Shown here one piece after another: positions 33,948-46,500 of a DNA stretch of 64,000 nt. Made by a program: the position numbers and the translations under genes. Positions within the stretch are counted from its first letter, which is position 1. Each line of letters starts with the position of its first letter. The DNA is from Anagrus nilaparvatae (taxonomy: Eukaryota; Arthropoda; Insecta; Hymenoptera; Mymaridae): NCBI GenBank assembly GCA_022575985.1, contig JAKSXM010000007.1, positions 3,102,501 to 3,166,500 on the forward strand. Direction: 5' to 3'. A model generated the notes under the pieces. It did not search any database, was not told where the DNA came from, and saw only the letters and a list, made by a program, of their open reading frames with translations.

Positions 33948-34689
33948 CTAGATACCACGGGTAGAGCGAAGCTGATCACGTTAAAAAAAAAGCAAGAAAA
34001 GAGTTTCAGTAATTTTTTTATTTTAGGATTTTAAAAGTTTTGATTTGATTGAATTCAATAATAATGTTTAAATAAGACGTAAAAAAATGTTAAGCATAGT
34101 TAGAATTTTTGGCCAAACAGGACACCAAAAATCCTACCCTTATATTTTAACCTTGTTATTTGTTTGCTGAAAAGATTTCAACCAAACTTTTGTTGGCGGA
34201 GCTTTGTTATTACGTCCTTTTTCCATAACTCATAGAAAAAAAAATTTTCTGAACTCTAATAACACTGAAGTCAGAATGCGGTGTATGGGTTTCCGAATTC
34301 GACAACCAGAATGAGAAAAAGTCTTCTGTAGATTTTGTACATAGCTAAATCCGAATTTGGGGTCCTACTGGGTTAGAAAATAGGAAAATACAGCAGAAAC
34401 TTTTCATCTTATGGGGGTTTTCACAACAATTTGGAACTAATGATCAAATTAATATGACGCCACGTTTTAAGAGTAATTAAATATTGAATTCATTACACTT
34501 TATTCTGTATCAATAAAGGAATATTAGAGCTAATTATTGGTGTTGCAAACTATCTCCAAGGTAAGATAAAATCGGAAATGTACAATGTGAGTTTTTTACT
34601 TTATTTTTGTTTTAATCTTGCATTTGAAAAAGTTTTATCTTATTTTAACTTTTATTTAAATTACTGACTTCTATACGGGGGCAAAAATG
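33948..34689. other. Gene-free stretch beyond the duplication breakpoint
   Basis: No gene or repeat recognised. The sequence changes character at the breakpoint (CTAGATACCACGGGTAGAGCG). Confidence 0.4.
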
Positions 34690-35000
34690 GATAAAACCAC
34701 CCCTGAATTTAACAGAAAATGAAGAAAAACTTATAACTGTCTGGTTTGTGTTTTCACACAACCAACGGTCATGGAACATGTTCACTTATAACAGTTTTAA
34801 CGTATATTCCCTAATTATTATAAGTCCTAAGATCGAAATTACAATAAATCCCGAAATATAAATTATCCTAAGTCCAGAAACCTAAAGTATTCTAAGTTCT
34901 TGTTCTTATCAGGGCCTGATCAGTGATCCCACTTCAAAATATTCTAAGTCCCTTAATCGGAAATAAGTTAATTTCACCTCCCCCCCCCCTAAAAACGTCG
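34690..35000 (-). repeat. Dispersed repeat R4, copy 2
   Basis: The reverse complement repeats the order of copy 1: C/G homopolymer, GACTTAGAATA echoes (34780-34960 as TATTCTAAGTC and similar), and the GTGTTTTCACACAACC block near 34745-34765. Confidence 0.5.
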
Positions 35001-35183
35001 TCAATATTTGAACCCCCCCCCCTTAAAACGACAATACACGGTGATTCCGAGCGGGAAGTGAATTTTATTTTATTAGGTGTATTGCTATTTGTTGATGCTT
35101 GTAATCTTAGCTGCGATTGTTTAACTAATAAACAAACAATGCATCCGCTCTGGATCGCCCTGTATTTTACCCCAAAAAACTTA

Positions 35184-35327
35184 CGTTTGGTCTCATTTTT
35201 AAAAAACTTGCGATTTATATGGAATGAAAGGTACTACCTTTCATTCTCTCATCGCTATAATTAATTAAGCAAATGTCCATTTTAGGCACGAAATGATCAA
35301 TTTTCAAATTGCTCCTAAAATTGTAAT
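35184..35327 (+). repeat. Dispersed repeat R, copy g, split by an hAT element
   Basis: The tail block of repeat R (GTTTGGTCTCATTTTT, CTACCTTTCATTC, GCAAATGTCCATTTTAGGC) runs up to 35327 and resumes at 36507-36540 after the hAT insertion. A second partial copy (d) then starts at 36541. Confidence 0.65.
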
Positions 35328-36498
35328 TAGAGGTGGACGATATGAGACGATACCGAGACTTTAGGCTTGTCTCGTCTCGGTATCGGAAATTTCGAAATTT
35401 TGCAGTCTCGTCTCGGTCTCGTCTCGGTCTCGTCTCGATCTCGTCTCGTTTTCGAGAAAGTCTCGAAAAAATTAAAGTTTTTCTTCAGGAAAATTATAAA
35501 AATAAAATTGTCAACTATTTATATACAAACAATTGCAAATTTATAAATTCCTGTGAGACTAAAGCGCCCTCTGAGCTGAGTCTCTTTTATGGTTAATAAA
35601 ATAACCTTTTGTAAAATTATAGATAAAAAAATATTGTTTTTGATTAAAATTGTATACATTTGAAGAAAAAAATTTTTATCTGCAATAAATTACTGTAACG
35701 TATTTTTAAGATTTAAAATAATAATGTTTCTAAATTATCTTTGACGGTTGATTATTATTGATATTATTTGATGGTTGGTTAGCTGATCATAAAACTGAAT
35801 CCTTTTACGGAATAACAGCCCATATTTTATTGATGAACACTGGATTTTACGTTCAGTAACTTTAGATTTTATACTATCAGCTAGGAGCCAAACATTCAGG
35901 AATAGTTTATTACGACCCATGGCCAGAAAAATAAAGAAATGCCCAAATCGCACGTAAATTACCTTCCGAGGCGAAGCCGAGGATGGTAAACTGCGATTTG
36001 GGGCATTCATTTTTTATGGCCCAGGGTCGTATACGATTTTTCTGCATCAGTGGCGAGAAAACACGTCTTTGCCGGACGCGCAGCAGCCGGGAAATACGTG
36101 CTTTCTGGCCGCTGACCAGAAAAAGATTTAGCCCATATACTTTTTCAAGCCTTAAAAGATTATGAGATCGAGGGGAAAATTCAAGGTTAATAATAATATA
36201 CTGTTAATAATGTATCATCAAATAAAACTTAATGTTTAAGAAAATTTATGCAGTGATAAATAAAAGAAAACTATAATTATAACTATTTTTTAAGTACACA
36301 GTCTTAATAAGAATATTAATTTTAATGCCTTTTTACTTATTGTAAAAATTTAAATTAACTAAATGTATTAATAACTTTTTTTTCGAGACGAGACTTCCCG
36401 AGAGTCTCGATGTGAATGTCTCGTCTCGTCCCGAATTTTCTGCAAATTTCAATTTCGAGACGAGACCGATACTGGTCTCGCAGTCTCGTCCACCTCTA
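35328..36498. mobile_element. Non-autonomous hAT-like element, 1171 bp
   Basis: The termini are TAGAGGTGGACGA at the left and the inverted form ending CACCTCTA at the right. The insertion is flanked by the perfect 8-bp duplication ATTGTAAT (35320-35327 and 36499-36506). Subterminal regions are dense in TCTCG / CGAGA motifs (GTCTCGTCTCGGT), as hAT transposase-binding subterminal repeats often are. The interior holds a segment related to the hairpin block of repeat R (35900-36125) and no transposase. Confidence 0.9.
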
Positions 36499-36540
36499 AT
36501 TGTAATGCTGCATTGCTCTTTTTAATTTTTATTTAAAATT

Positions 36541-36966
36541 ATTACGTTTGGTCTCATTTTTTTGTACAAGTACTACCTTTCATTCCCCGTAAATCGCAAG
36601 TTTTTCATCACCGATTCTCTCATCGCTATAATTAATAAAGCAAATGTCCATTTTAGGCCCGAAATGAGCAATTTTCGATTTTCTGCTAAAATCGTAATGC
36701 TACATTGCTCTTTTTATTTTTTATTTAAAATTGTTAATTTTTTCAAATAAATGAAATTAACTTTTAACTATAAAAATTATTTTTATTTTAAAGTAAAAAA
36801 TGATTAGCTATTGAAGTCATTGATACACGTGCCCTTTTTATTTTAAATTATTGTTTTTTACAACTAAATGAAAAATGGCATGAGTTCAATTGTTAATTAG
36901 AAATATTTTGTTTTCTACATTTTTTTTACTATTCCGTGTTTTCATGACTCAAAGAATAATTTTCTT
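36541..36966 (+). repeat. Dispersed repeat R, copy d
   Basis: Tail part of repeat R, from GTTTGGTCTCATTTTTTTG to GAATAATTTTCTTT, interrupted at its right end by the MITE that follows. Confidence 0.65.
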
Positions 36967-36978
36967 TCAGGAAATGAT

Positions 36979-37380
36979 TTTTACGATCGATGCTAATTTA
37001 TAATTAAATAAATATTATAAATATTATAAGACGATATATCTATCTAATAAATGCTTTTAATAACATATATCGACACTTTCGTGTCCAGAATGTATATCTA
37101 ATCATTTTAAAATAATTTTTTAAAAATAGTTAGATCTTCGGTTCGAGTCCCCGTAGTGAAGGAATTTTTTTTATTTGAGATAAAATTTATTTTAGCTTTT
37201 TTAAGATCTAATTAGCTAAAATTCATTTGTTCAGAATTTTTAAAGATACGCAAATATTTAAAAAAAATTATTTAAAAGTGCTTAGATATATATTCTGGGT
37301 ACGAAAATGTCAATATATATGTCTATATCTATTAAAAGCATTCTATTTTATAATAATTATTTAATTATATATATATCGCT
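36979..37380 (+). mobile_element. MITE with tRNA-like B box, full copy
   Basis: About 140-bp imperfect inverted termini (36979-37125 and 37235-37380) share TAATTTATAATTAAATAA, AATGCTTTTAATA and CCAGAATGTATATCTAA. The centre carries CGGTTCGAGTCCCCGTAGTGA (37138-37158), a B-box-like stretch. The other copy is inverted at 25358-25682. Confidence 0.75.
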
Positions 37381-39799
37381 CATTTTCATTTTTTTTTCAA
37401 AAATTGTGTCACGTGGTCGTATCTACCGATTGAAGTAAGAATTTACAAATTTTTTTGTCTTAAAGTTTGTATTTCAAAAAGTTGTTGACCATACACCATA
37501 AAAATTAACATAATTTTAAGTTGAAAAAAAAATTTGTGGCTAAAATATGACAAAAAAGCCTTTACCGTTCCAATTAAGAACTTGGTGTTTTAAGCAAAAT
37601 AAGTGCATGGATTTTTGTTTCCTTTTTTTAAAGTTTGTATTTTACTTAATTTTAGATGTACCAACAGTGTATGTACCTACAGCTATTTAACCTTAAATTA
37701 ATGTTTTAGATGCTATTTTAGTTTAAAATATGACCAAAAATTACGTATTTATTCACAAAAGCATAAAAATACTTTTTTATATCTCAAGAAATAATCGGTT
37801 AAAAGCACAATAATAAAAATTTTTTAATTTTACTTAGTTTTTATGCCAATAACAAGTTGTTCTTCTGATAAAAAAAACTTTTACTTTATGTTTTCTAAAA
37901 ATTACAGCACTAAAATAAGATTTTTATATTATTTTTTTTAAATCTATTTTTGCAAAAAAAATGAAAATGAGCCATATATATATAACTTCCCCTAAATTTA
38001 AGTTAAAATATTTTTAATAGCCTAAAAAAATTATATAATGTTTTAAATTAATAAATAAGAAAAAATTTTATGATTTTTTACAAGATCATAAAAAGATTTT
38101 TTTTTATGTTGCAATAAAATGAAAAAGAATATTACATAAATTAAAGAAAAGTATTATATATTTTTTTGTGGTTTAAAATTTCAAGATATGACCATGAAAC
38201 AATGTATTTATAACCCGGTAAAAAAAAGAACGAGGTATAAGTATACCCAAAAAATTGCCAAAATAAAAAAAAATAAGTAGGCCAGTTGACCTCAGTCGAA
38301 ATTTACTTTCCCTTATGGTACAACATAATGTCCTTAAAAAAAAAGTTTAATATTTTTTTTAAGTACTTTTTTTTCAAAAGAAGCGATATAATCAGAAACG
38401 ATGGCCCATAGTCAATATAATAAAACAAAAAAAAAAAAAAAAAATAAAAGATGTGCAATGCATCTGCAAACAATTATATACCAACGAATAATACAAAAAA
38501 AATTATTACTTCTCCAACATAAAAAAAAAGAGGGAAGAAATGGCCAGTGGCAATGTTTGATCGTACATTACAATTTGATTCGAAGGTCGGGGGCATTAAT
38601 ACATACATTTGGTAAAAAGAACTGGCCAAAGCAGACGATATTTAACCTTGAGTTAAACCTGCGGACCTCGACGGGGATCGAGGTCATACTCATTTTTATT
38701 TTTTACAAAAAAAAAAGTTGCTTAAAATTACACTCTTCCTTTTTTTTAATGCACTTTTATATTCACGGTCTTCTTCGAAATACAAATTTCACAAAAGGAT
38801 CGTTCTTTCTTAAAATAAAATTTATATACATTTTTTTATACAGAAAAGACACTTACACTTACATACATAATTTTGGCGAATATAATAAAAATTGTGTTAA
38901 AATATTTTTTTACCTGAAAAATTTTAATTTTACAAGTAGTTTTTTAAGGTTATATTTTTAAAACTTAATAATTTATAAATTTTTTTTATGACTTTTTATT
39001 TTTTATACCAAAAGCAGTATAAATTATTAGTTATTATATATGAACAAGTTAAAAAATTTTAATATCAAAATGAAAATATATCAAAAAATTATAATAAATT
39101 AAAAAATATTCAAGGTACGCGTATTTAATAAAACAAGTTGTTAAATTGAGTAATTCAAAAATGTAAATAAAAAAGAAATGATTAATTTTTTACGTATAAA
39201 AAATAGTTTATTTAATGATTCTCAGCCAAAGTAAAAAGTAAAGTAGCATCTTAACTATATATATATAAATTGTCGGCTTTATTTGAAGATTGAAGCTTAT
39301 GGTAAGTAAAGCTAACAAATACATTTAAAACACAAAGTACATACATCTATCCTTTATCCATAAGTAAACGCCCTTTGTCATTCTATGGCATCCGCAGATT
39401 TTAATGTAGCTTGGTTTATATATAAATGCATTCTAACTTTATATATATAGACAATAAAAGCATATATACACACTAATAACCCTTTTATATATATAATTTT
39501 TTTTCTATTAGAACAATGTGACCAATGGACTTTTTATCTTTATGTAGATTTAATACTGCTGCTACTGCTTATTGTTATTCTTGTTTTTAAATGACTACTG
39601 GAATTTACCTATAAAAATGTATTTTGGATTTTTTAATTTTTTAGTGAAATATTTTCTGTGTATAAATAAAATTAGTTTTTTTACTTAAAGTTTATTCTAA
39701 ATTAAATAAAAAAATGCTTTTATGTATCTTTAATTAGGAGAACATATATTTAATATATTTATTATATGTAGTAAAATAAATATAAATACAATTGAAAGC
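37381..39799. other. Gene-free AT-rich stretch
   Basis: Nothing supported. A 186-codon frame at 38401-38961 is built around a long A run, is very Lys/Phe-rich and has no domain. A GACCTCGA/TCGAGGTC hairpin lies near 38663-38684. Confidence 0.4.
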
Positions 39800-40099
39800 A
39801 AATTGTGCTATATTATACTACCTTTAACATTATTAATGAACAGTTTGATTATAATATTTTACAACAATATAAACTACTAATTTGTTTTTTTTAAATTAGA
39901 TGAAAAATTTTCTAGTAACTTCTGGTAAGAAAAAGTTCTTATCACAAAAAAAATTCCTCTGAAGTTAAATGAAGTTAAGATTCCAAATATCCTAATTTAG
40001 GAATAATTAATTTTTAACTAAGACATAATTGATAGCTTAAATTGAAGCTGAAAAATAAAAAGAGATGAGAAAATTGAACTATAACATTGTACTGAATTT

Positions 40100-40136
40100 T
40101 TCTCGCAAGTGAAATGTCATTGGATCAGTATAAATA
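40100..40136 (+). promoter_or_regulatory. PSE-like element plus TATA box, site 2
   Basis: TTCTCGCAAGTGAAAT at 40100-40115, 13-bp spacer, TATAAATA at 40129-40136. Downstream is a small hairpin (ATGCTT...AAGCAT, 40144-40164) and then six T (40168-40173), 39 bp after the TATA start. Confidence 0.6.
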
Positions 40137-41131
40137 TAAGTGAATGCTTGACATACTAAAGCATCGATTTTTTGAATAATAATAATTTACTTATATTAGA
40201 TATTTTACTTTTAGGTTCATATTACTTTAATTAAGTATACGGTTATGGATATTCAGTTAATCTTTATACTTATACTCAGCTTGCTTATAATCTTCCATAA
40301 TAATAATAATTTTCAGTTTAATTTCAGATTAATGGTTGCTCTTGGGAAGTAATTAAAATAATTTAACGGATAGAAGTCGAAGAGTCTGTAAACACATTTG
40401 ATAACAAAAATATTTTAAATCTAATAAAAAAAAAAATGGTGATTTTTTGCAAAGAGCAATAATGATATAGGTTTTTAGCACATTTTAAAGCTATAATCCA
40501 TTATTTCCAAAAATAATAATTAGTAGTAATATTTGAAAATTTTGCATATAACTTAAGATTTACAATTATTTTCTTTGAATTGAAAGCATCTAGTTTTCAA
40601 ATTACTTGAGAATTGCCTAAAATAACTAAAAATTATAACAATTTTGCATAATATGTATACAAAAAGAAATTGAATTGTTTACTGACTGCTTATATATTAC
40701 TAATATTAATTTTTTTGGAAAATGTTTTCTTAATTAATTTAAAAAATATCTTCAGGGGGTATTTTCGGGTATTTTAATTTGGAAGAACAAATAATTTTTT
40801 ATCAGAAGATAATATAGCAAACGTATGCAATGGGAAATAAAATTTGCGACTACCTTTAATATTATGTATGAACAGAAATTTGGTTAAAATGTTTAAGAAG
40901 AATGATAACTTATATCCTAATAAGTTTTTTATAAATTAGATAGAAAAAGCTTTAAGCTGCTGGTTACTTCCTGTAAAAAAACGAGTAAAAAAAGAATTCT
41001 GCATCATAATTCATAATTGATAGAATTATTTAGAAATAATTAATTCTTAATTAAGGTAATTACATAATTGATTTTTTAAATTAGAACAGAAAAATAGCGA
41101 GAGATATGAGTTACAAAATTATGTTAAATTT

Positions 41132-41168
41132 TTCTCGCAAGTGAAATGTCAACAAAACAGTATAAATA
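41132..41168 (+). promoter_or_regulatory. PSE-like element plus TATA box, site 3
   Basis: TTCTCGCAAGTGAAAT at 41132-41147, 13-bp spacer, TATAAATA at 41161-41168. A transcript starting near 41190 could run to a TTTT near 41247. The open frame starting at the ATG within the 16-mer (41146) has no coding character. Confidence 0.6.
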
Positions 41169-41395
41169 TAAGAGAATGCTCAATGCGATAAATTATTTAA
41201 TAATTGAATTATGCTTGCAACGTAAATATATTAAAACAATTGTAGCTTTTGAGTCCAATTTCAGCATCGTCAAAGTATATATTGCCTATGAAAATAAACA
41301 AATAATCATGTTTATTAATTTATGGATTTTCTTGTGAATCTGAACTCATAATTAATCTCGAATTAATTTTTGAGCTTGATTTAAGTCTGGATTTA

Positions 41396-42020
41396 TTTTT
41401 TGGGTAAAAATTTCTGGAGATCGAAACTTCTGGAATGTTTAATATTTTTAGCCATTGATCATGTTATGTGTCCCTTAAAATTAAAAAAATAATTTTAAAA
41501 ATTTATTGACTACTAACGGAGATATTAGCGCTTGAAAGTTCATTAATTTTTGAGGTACTTAATTAATCAAGACTTTTTTATAAATAATCTAATTTTAAAA
41601 ATCTTTGAATATAATATTTAGGACATCATTTAGCATCGATTCACTAAAAAAAATTTTGATTTTCTACGTTTCGCCGCGAGTAACTTGATTTTTTGAAAAG
41701 TTTAGGTTAGGCCAAAAATCAAAAAACTTGAAATATATTTCACATTATTGTTAAAAATTGAGATTTTTTTTAGTGAATTGATGCTAAATAATGCCTTAAA
41801 TATTATATTCAAAGATTTTTAAAATTAGATTATTTAGAAAAAAGTCTTGATTAATTAAGTACCTCAAAAATTAATGAAATTTAAAGCGCTAATATTTCCG
41901 TCTGTAAAGAATAAATTTCAAAATTATTTTTTTAATTTTAAGGGACCCATAACATGATCAATGGCTAAAAATATTAAACATTCCAGAAGTTTCGATCTCC
42001 AGAAATTTTTACCCAAAAAA
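41396..42020. repeat. Foldback element with ~270-bp arms
   Basis: Bases 41396-41670 and 41750-42020 are long inverted repeats with scattered mismatches, starting TTTTTTGGGTAAAAATTTCTGG. The centre is itself palindromic (CTTGATTTTTTGA...TCAAAAAACTTG). There is no coding content and no clear target duplication. A transcript would form a hairpin of roughly 270 bp. Confidence 0.85.
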
Positions 42021-44255
42021 TGCTATTTCTATCCACCTGATTCAACCTTAAAAAATAAAATACTTAGTTAAATAAATGAGAAATCGACTTTTCCAGAGCA
42101 AAGATGTTTATTATAAATATTTTTCCCAACGTTGTTATAACTCTGTTAATTATTTCGAGTATGAATTATCCTTTAAAAGTAAATCATCGTTCAATTTATC
42201 ATCTCTTTCTATATTTTAAAAATCTCGATTACATACACCCCCCCATGAAAGTATAGAAAAACAACATTAATATCAGGTCATATTTAATGATACATTTCTT
42301 TAATTTATAAAATAACTAATTTTTTAATAACGTTAATTTTATTGTTGAAAAATAAAATTCTCATATTTTTTTCAAAAAAATTATTTATTCATAAATATAA
42401 ATACAAATTTTAATTAAACATAAAATATTAACATTAATTTACAGTTTAACAAGTTTATTTTTTACAAAAAACAATAAATATAATGGGTAATTTTAACATA
42501 CAATATCTCTAATTGGATCTTACATTAAATACAAAAGAAAATAAAACGTTCTGTCTATATAAACATAAAATATAAATACATTAATTTAAATTCAAATATA
42601 AGAAAAACTGTTATTTATATAAAAAAGAATTCTTTTTTTTTTTTAAATTAAAAAAAAATAAATGTAAATAATAATTAAAAAGTATAAAAAGGCACATTAA
42701 GGAAATAAATATATTTGATGATATAGTTTTGTAAAATAATTTTTAAATTTTACCTTTAAACGTGAGAGAAAAAAAGAATTTTTTTTATATTTAATTTCAT
42801 GTGAAAAAAAAAATTGTTTACAAACAATGTAATATTATTAAATACATGTCTATAATCTTTTATATTTTGATCAATTATGATTAAGAAAAAAATATTTTTA
42901 TCTCTCATAATCTTCATTTAATAATAATTTATTGTTTATAACGTTTTTTTTAGAATGAATTATATATTTCACACATAAATATAAATAAAAATTGACACTA
43001 AAATCTAATTTAAAAAGAGTTTTATGTGTGAATATTTAAGTAGAAAATATGAAACCTTATTATTAACTTTTTTTTATTAGAATGAAGCTCAGAAATTGCT
43101 GTGTAATTTCTATGACCCTTTCTTTATTGTAATTATTTATTAAACGTAACAATAAATGATTTACATTTATATTAGTATTTTATATATAAAATTGAATTTT
43201 TTAATGAGATTAAAACTTTATTTCCTCCTCTCATTTTTTATTGTATTTTTTTTTTCAATAACGTTTAGAATAAAATAAGCTTTTGTGTTAATTATTTACT
43301 TTTTTAAAACAAATCAAAATAATTCAATATTTTTTATTCTATAGTTTTAAAAATGTTAACTTATTGACATTATTATAAATAATGTTAAAAAAGTAGGTGT
43401 TTATATTGAAATTTTTTTATTATTAAAGTTAGTTTAAAAATTTTTTTTTTTTTTTAAATATATTTAATGATTTTTTGAAAGTTTAGTAAATATTTTATGT
43501 TTTTAAAAAGTATGTCAAACAAAAAAAAGTCAATACTGTATACTGTGGACATGTGGTGATTGAATTTTTAATGCCTTGACAATTTTGCAAACTTGTCATA
43601 AAAATTTTTTATTTTAAGCTCTAAATCTATGCTTTACCCATTTTAACTATTTAAAAAATCTAGTTTATCTTACACATAAAAATCCAATTTAATAACAAAA
43701 ATTCAATTTTTACCTTACGAACCCAGCTACAAAATTTAGTATTCCTCAAACTACTAACCAACCTAACTTAACAGTGTACTATTGATAATGATGCATAAAT
43801 TTTTATTTATTTGTTTGTTTTATTTAAAAATAAAATTAAAATTATATTTAAAAAAAATGTTGAGGTTTTTTTTTTATTTTTTAACTATTTATACTTTGTG
43901 GTTATTTATTATCATATGTTTAATATTATTATATAAATTTTTATTTAATATTAAATAAATATTACGTAAATTACATTAGCTTTTATTTTACTCTGGGTAT
44001 ATTTTGGTATTTTTTTTATTATTTTAACTGCAGTGGCTAACAAAAGTAAAGAAAATTTCTTAACTTTAGTAATAAAAAAAGTTATAGGCGAAGTTTGTTT
44101 TTAATTTTATGGTTTTTTTTGCTAATTATTTTTGTTTCTTTTTTGATGCATCTCTTTGTATCAAGTTTAATATTGCTTGTCTAGAAAGTCAAATTTTATA
44201 CGGTCATATGATTTTTCACATTTTGGTTTGTTTTTGTAAAATCATTAGAATTTAA
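42021..44255. other. Gene-free, extremely AT-rich stretch
   Basis: Long A/T homopolymers, one C run near 42238. No gene, RNA or element could be supported. Confidence 0.45.
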
Positions 44256-44328
44256 CCCCTTAGTGTGGTATGACGAGTATACTCTTTATAAGTATATGGG
44301 ATTCCTATACTAACTCTGCACTAAGGGA
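44256..44328. mobile_element. Tiny palindromic element, CCCTTAGTG termini
   Basis: The 73-bp segment has inverted ends (CCCTTAGTG at the left, CACTAAGGG at the right) and an internal GTATA...TATAC palindrome. It is preceded by TTAA, but no matching TTAA follows, so the family is open. Confidence 0.35.
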
Positions 44329-44549
44329 TCATAATTTTATATATAGGCTGATTAATTCCAATGGTGTATGAACCCCACGATTAAACAGGGACTTTTTCTC
44401 ACCGAGAAATTTTCAGAAGCAACCATGCTACAGCCTGTTTTACAATACAAAAAGTTAATACAAAATAGTATAAACTTAATTTAACGAGTAGCAGCAGAAT
44501 AAAATTACCTGGAATATAATTTCAATGATTGATCGAAATTTATCGCCTC

Positions 44550-44586
44550 CTTAAATATTCTCGAGAAATCATTTCACTTGCGAGAA
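44550..44586 (-). promoter_or_regulatory. PSE-like element plus TATA-like box, site 4
   Basis: On the minus strand TTCTCGCAAGTGAAAT (44586-44571) is followed after 13 bp by TATTTAAG (44557-44550), a weaker TATA. About 110-200 bp downstream (44345-44440) the sequence is less AT-rich and bounded by CAGGCTGTAGC and AATCAGCCT. A short T run (TTTT at 44504-44501) comes first. Confidence 0.5.
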
Positions 44587-46500
44587 AATATAAACAAAAA
44601 TTATTAATACCTAATATAAAATATTCTTAAAATTTCATAACTAAAAATGTAACAAAAGTCAAAAAATAATTTTTATTATATTTAAGTAAAAATATGCTAA
44701 AAATATTTAAATATCATTAATATGTGTGAAAATAATTTTTATATCCATAGCATTTTATAATCATAACTATCTTTATCCGTACCACTTAGAGGTATTCAAC
44801 AGCTTGAAATTTAATTTAAAAATTTTACTCTTTTAATATTTGCCAAGAGAAAATTTTAATTTTAGATAATCATTGTATTTCCTCAAAACAATAAATTAAA
44901 AAAAAATAAGTAATCAATTCTATTTTTAAAAACCAAAATAAAAATAATAAAAAAGTTGCATATTTTTATTTATGCTTGTGCATGTTCCTATGACTGATTA
45001 GATACTCTACGGGAGTAAGATTAAAAACAAAACAAAATGTTGTGGTATTATTATAAAGAATAATGAACATACTTTGAGAAACAAAAATCTGACCAAAACA
45101 ATGTTAAGTAAATTATTTATAAAGCCCCAAGAATCCGGCCACAAAATGTTGTTACTTCAATTTTTAATTGTATTAAAAAAAAAAAAAACAAAAGATAACT
45201 GAAAATATAATTTTATGTTAAGTATTTTAAATTATTTGGTCAAATTTTTCCTTTTTTTATTGTTCAGAGTTACAATAGCATAAATATTTTCAATTTTTTT
45301 TTTAAATTCTTGATTATAAAAATTTAACCTTTGTGAAGTTAAAATAAAAAAAAATATAATATAAGTTTGAATGAATACTGAAATTTATATGGACAAGTTT
45401 TAAAAAATTCTCGTGGGGGTGTTCCGAATACATAAAAAAATTAGTTATAAAACTATAGTTTTTTTTATGCATAAAGTATAAATGAGTTAAAAATTTTTTT
45501 TTTTAATTCATTTTTATTGATCGGAGTAAATGCAAATTATTCTAATACTAGGAAATTAAAGTAGAATACTGACCTGACACATTCGAAATTTATATCAGAG
45601 TTTTATTGACACTTATAGTTTTAAATTCAATAAGTGGTGAATACATATTTGAATAAGCAAAGGATACTTGATGAATCCAAAAATTAAAGGGGGGAGGGAG
45701 AATTTAGAGTTTGGGCCTGAAAGGGACCCAGACTTAAATAATGTTAGATAATTTCTGATTAAGAGGTTAAAAATTAAATTTTATTAACTTTGAGATTATA
45801 GTAATTCAGGAAATACTTTTAGATGGGAATACTTGAGGGACTAATTTTGAGTAAACATGAAATAAATATTTTGGTTACGTATTTTGAATATTTTATAAGT
45901 TTTATTTTTAATTGAAAATTGAACATGAAATATTATAAAAATTACCATCTCATAATTTTTTTACATTAGTAATTCATATAACTGATATCTTTCTATTAGA
46001 ATTATTCTATAGACTTGTGAAAATGTAAATAATTAATACTTAGTAACACATAATTTAATACCCATCGGTATAGAAAATTGTTTCGTCGATTAAATATTTT
46101 TTTTACAATCAATAAATAAAATGACACATAGAAATGTAGCAGTTATGCCTATAACACCCAAGAACTATACGTTTTAATAAATAATTTGCAAATGGAAGCT
46201 TCCAATACTAGTATTGGACATTTCGTTATCAATAATAAATTATTTATTAATAATAATTACATATCGCTATGAAAGCGTATTATTTTATAGATATTTAATA
46301 CAGAAGAATCGATGTAATTGTTGGATATGTAAAAAAAATGTTGTAAAATATATTTTTTTTATAATTATGTTAATACCTATACATTTGTATTTAATAAAAC
46401 TATGTTTATCTGGTATATAATATTGTTATATATATCATTTGAATACAAAAACGAGTACTATTATTATATCCGAACTGAAAATAATATGGATTTATTTTTC
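44587..46500. other. Gene-free AT-rich stretch
   Basis: No gene or repeat supported. Confidence 0.4.

Larger units (their letters stand above)
39808..41185 (+). repeat. Old tandem duplication of a promoter-containing module
   Basis: The ~350 bp ending at the TATA box at 40129 align to the ~350 bp ending at the TATA box at 41161. The offset is 1032 bp both at the upstream end (ACTACCTTTAA at 39817 and 40849) and at the TATA box. Much of the module has diverged, while the 16-mer, spacing and TATA are identical. Similarity fades about 25 bp after the TATA box. Confidence 0.6.

Noticed and set aside
37130..37165. Possible tRNA gene from GGTTCGAGTCC
   Set aside because: Only the T-arm side is tRNA-like. 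No A box or cloverleaf could be drawn, and it lies inside a MITE.
38401..38961. 186-codon plus-strand frame
   Set aside because: It starts with a long poly-Lys run from an A homopolymer, is Phe/Lys/Ile-rich and shows no domain or family pattern.
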